A DNA stretch of 64,000 nt from Molanna angustata (lineage: Eukaryota; Arthropoda; Insecta; Trichoptera; Molannidae): contig OY754979.1 in assembly GCA_963576475.1 (NCBI GenBank), positions 24,597,034-24,661,033 of the forward strand, given 5' to 3'. Of the stretch, positions 62,743 to 64,000 are shown in pieces. Position numbers and translations under genes: made by a program. The notes under the pieces are model-generated. The model saw only the letters and a program-made list of their open reading frames with translations. It had not been told where the DNA came from and did not search any database. Each line of letters starts with the position of its first letter. Position 1 is the first letter of the stretch.

Positions 62743-63342
62743 ATTTAGAAAAAAAAATTAGAAGCCTGGAAACTAACATTCAGCACCGTATTGCCGCAGC
62801 CTGGCTTAAATGGAGAGAAGTGACTGGAGTAATCTGTGACAAGCGAATGCCAGTGAAGATGAAAGGCCATGTATACAAGACAATGATCAGACCAGTGTTG
62901 ACATATGGTAGTGAGACCTGGACCGTCACTCGAAGACAAGTTCAGTCAGTGCAAACAGCCGAGATGAAGATGCTTAGGTGGATGTGCGGCGTCACGAGAA
63001 GAGATAAAATACGTAATGAATATACAAGAGGTAGCCTGGGTGTACGCGATGTATCCGATAAGCTGATGGAGAATAGGCTGAGGTGGTTCGGGCATATCCT
63101 TAGAAAACCGCCAGAATATATAGGAAACACTGCACTGGACCATCGAGTGTCTGGCAAAAGATCCAGAGGGCGTCCCAAAAAACGATGGAAAGACCTGGTA
63201 GCTGAGAACATGCAGGAATGTGATGTCTCTGAGGACGATGCTCAGGATAGGGCGAAGTGGAGGAGCGCAGTGAAGAGAGCTGACCCCACCACCATGTGGG
63301 ATACAAGCTAAGGAAGAGAGAGAGAGATTTAGAAAAAAAAAT
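62743..63342 (+). mobile_element. 5'-truncated RTE-type LINE with 16-bp TSD
   Basis: ATTTAG followed by nine A and T stands at 62743-62758 and at 63327-63342. The insert (62759-63326) is an open C-terminal RT segment: IQHRIAAAWLKWREVTGVIC, KGHVYKTMIRPVLTYGSETW, TAEMKMLRWMCGVTRRDKIR, NRLRWFGHILRKPPEYI, GRPKKRWKDLV and a stop at 63309, with an AGAGAGAGAG tail. Related to but different from the copy at 50.8-51.4 kb. It has no catalytic domain. Confidence 0.92.
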
Positions 63343-63639
63343 GAGTGAATTATCATATCTGTAATATTGAAACGTGTGAATGAGACAACATAGTATGACA
63401 GAGATGGACAAAAGGAATAAATAGCCCCGAATAGTATGAGTGGGCCTCTTTTGACTTGTTAGCTAGGTATAACCATATTTTTCCATATTTTCAGTCCTCT
63501 GTTATCGTTTTGTTGCTATCATTTTATTGTTATTGTTTTGTTGTTATTCCTGTTTGTGATGGAGTTTCGGATGCTCTGGGTATCAGATGAGCTTCAGTTT
63601 CACGCATCAGCAAGGAAAAATATGGTGAATCATCGAGCC
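63343..63639. other. Spacer, nothing recognised
   Basis: About 300 bp, with a TTGTTATTGTTTTGTTGTTATT run near 63500. No gene seen. Confidence 0.4.
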
Positions 63640-63910
63640 AGATGATGGAGCAAGACGCCGATAAATGTTATCCACACCAAACAAAAAGAGAAAGAAAACT
63701 TCTCCAGTTACAGAAATTGATGATTTTAGTGTCGCTGCTATTTGCAACCACATTTATGCATATTATATGCGGCACGAATATCCAAGGTTGGCAACATTAG
63801 CAGTCTCCCTTCTAGAGACAAATTTATTTAATGGAAGCAAATTTTAAAAAAATTGGGTTTGCATATAAAAAGAGTAATAAAAGAAAGATCCCAAACTATT
63901 AGGTGATTTC
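63640..63910 (+). pseudogene. IS630/Tc1-like transposase N-terminal segment
   Basis: SPVTEIDDFSVAAICNHIYAYY and HEYPRLATLAVSLLETNLFNG, then in another frame KKIGFAYKKSNKRK. The order DDFxxxAIxxHIYxYY...PTLxxLxxSL...LFxG...LKKxGFxYKK is the helix-rich N-terminus of an IS630/Tc1-related transposase group seen in insects, ahead of the first catalytic aspartate. A frameshift at 63840 and stop at 63900 break it. The catalytic part is outside or lost. Confidence 0.55.
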
Positions 63911-64000
63911 AATACACCATATAACGATATTAATGTTTTATGGGATAATTTTGTGAAAAACTACGTGGCAATGGAAGCCGGTAAACGGAGTGGTTTCGAT
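63911..64000 (+). other. Window edge, unassigned
   Basis: The last 90 bp in one frame start LGDFNTPYNDINVLWDNF, too short to assign. GDFN recalls the LINE endonuclease motif, but the following residues do not support it. Confidence 0.25.

Overview
The window reads as a transposon-dense stretch of an A+T-rich animal nuclear genome, most likely an insect. The reasons are poly(A)-tailed or short-repeat-tailed LINEs with target-site duplications (TSDs), short GT-AG introns inside transposase genes, and a mixture of pogo/Tigger, Tc1, piggyBac, PIF/Harbinger, hAT (ZMYM-like), Mutator-like (YqaJ), FLYWCH, BEL/Pao and Ty3/gypsy families that commonly occur together in arthropod, particularly hemipteran, genomes. 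The hemipteran guess is weak. I see no convincing cellular gene, rRNA, tRNA or CRISPR array. Nearly every recognisable reading frame belongs to a mobile element, and most are broken.

Layout. 0.1-3.3 kb: two copies of a palindromic MITE, one split by a 5'-truncated LINE with a 13-bp TSD, plus a foldback repeat. 4.0-10.2 kb: an L2/CR1-like LINE split by a TG...CA element (LTR-like, 5-bp TSD), itself split by a reverse-strand LINE. 10.66-15.15 kb: a complete pogo-like transposon with TA duplication, matching terminal inverted repeats, subterminal palindromes, an intact 641-residue transposase and a large internal minisatellite. 15.7-17.3 kb: BEL/Pao gag remnant and LTR. 17.3-25.7 kb: mosaic of Jockey-like LINE, piggyBac, LINE ORF1, Mutator-YqaJ, FLYWCH repeat, gypsy gag and LINE endonuclease pieces. 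26.2-29.5 kb: a PIF/Harbinger element (Myb-like helper on +, transposase on -) split by a LINE. 29.5-32.9 kb: mostly empty, with one LINE tail. 32.9-36.7 kb: hAT plus FLYWCH chimera and a 70-bp x 7 tandem array. 37.0-43.0 kb: a full-length two-ORF LINE with RNase H, intact, with a 14-bp TSD, inserted in a gypsy element. 43.0-46.6 kb: gypsy protease/RT, a second hAT-FLYWCH copy and the right end of a second pogo element. 46.6-55.0 kb: an insect DDE-like gene whose putative intron has been filled by pogo, BEL, MADF-like, RTE-LINE, Tigger and mini-LINE insertions. 55.4-59.6 kb: Tc1, a nearly complete piggyBac, and Harbinger and piggyBac fragments. 59.7-61.6 kb: BEL/Pao gag joined directly to integrase. 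61.9-64.0 kb: L2-like LINE end, RTE LINE with 16-bp TSD, IS630-like transposase start.

The elements most likely to be young are the LINE at 37.0-43.0 kb, the pogo element at 10.66-15.15 kb and the short RTE insertions with exact TSDs. The others are fossils that record the order of insertion. I found no clearly new functional system. The best candidates for something under-described are the hAT-FLYWCH chimera seen twice, three independent tandem amplifications of transposon coding exons (64, 70 and 103/114 bp), the palindromic subterminal sites of the pogo element, and an unassigned reading frame at 46.58-46.95 kb.
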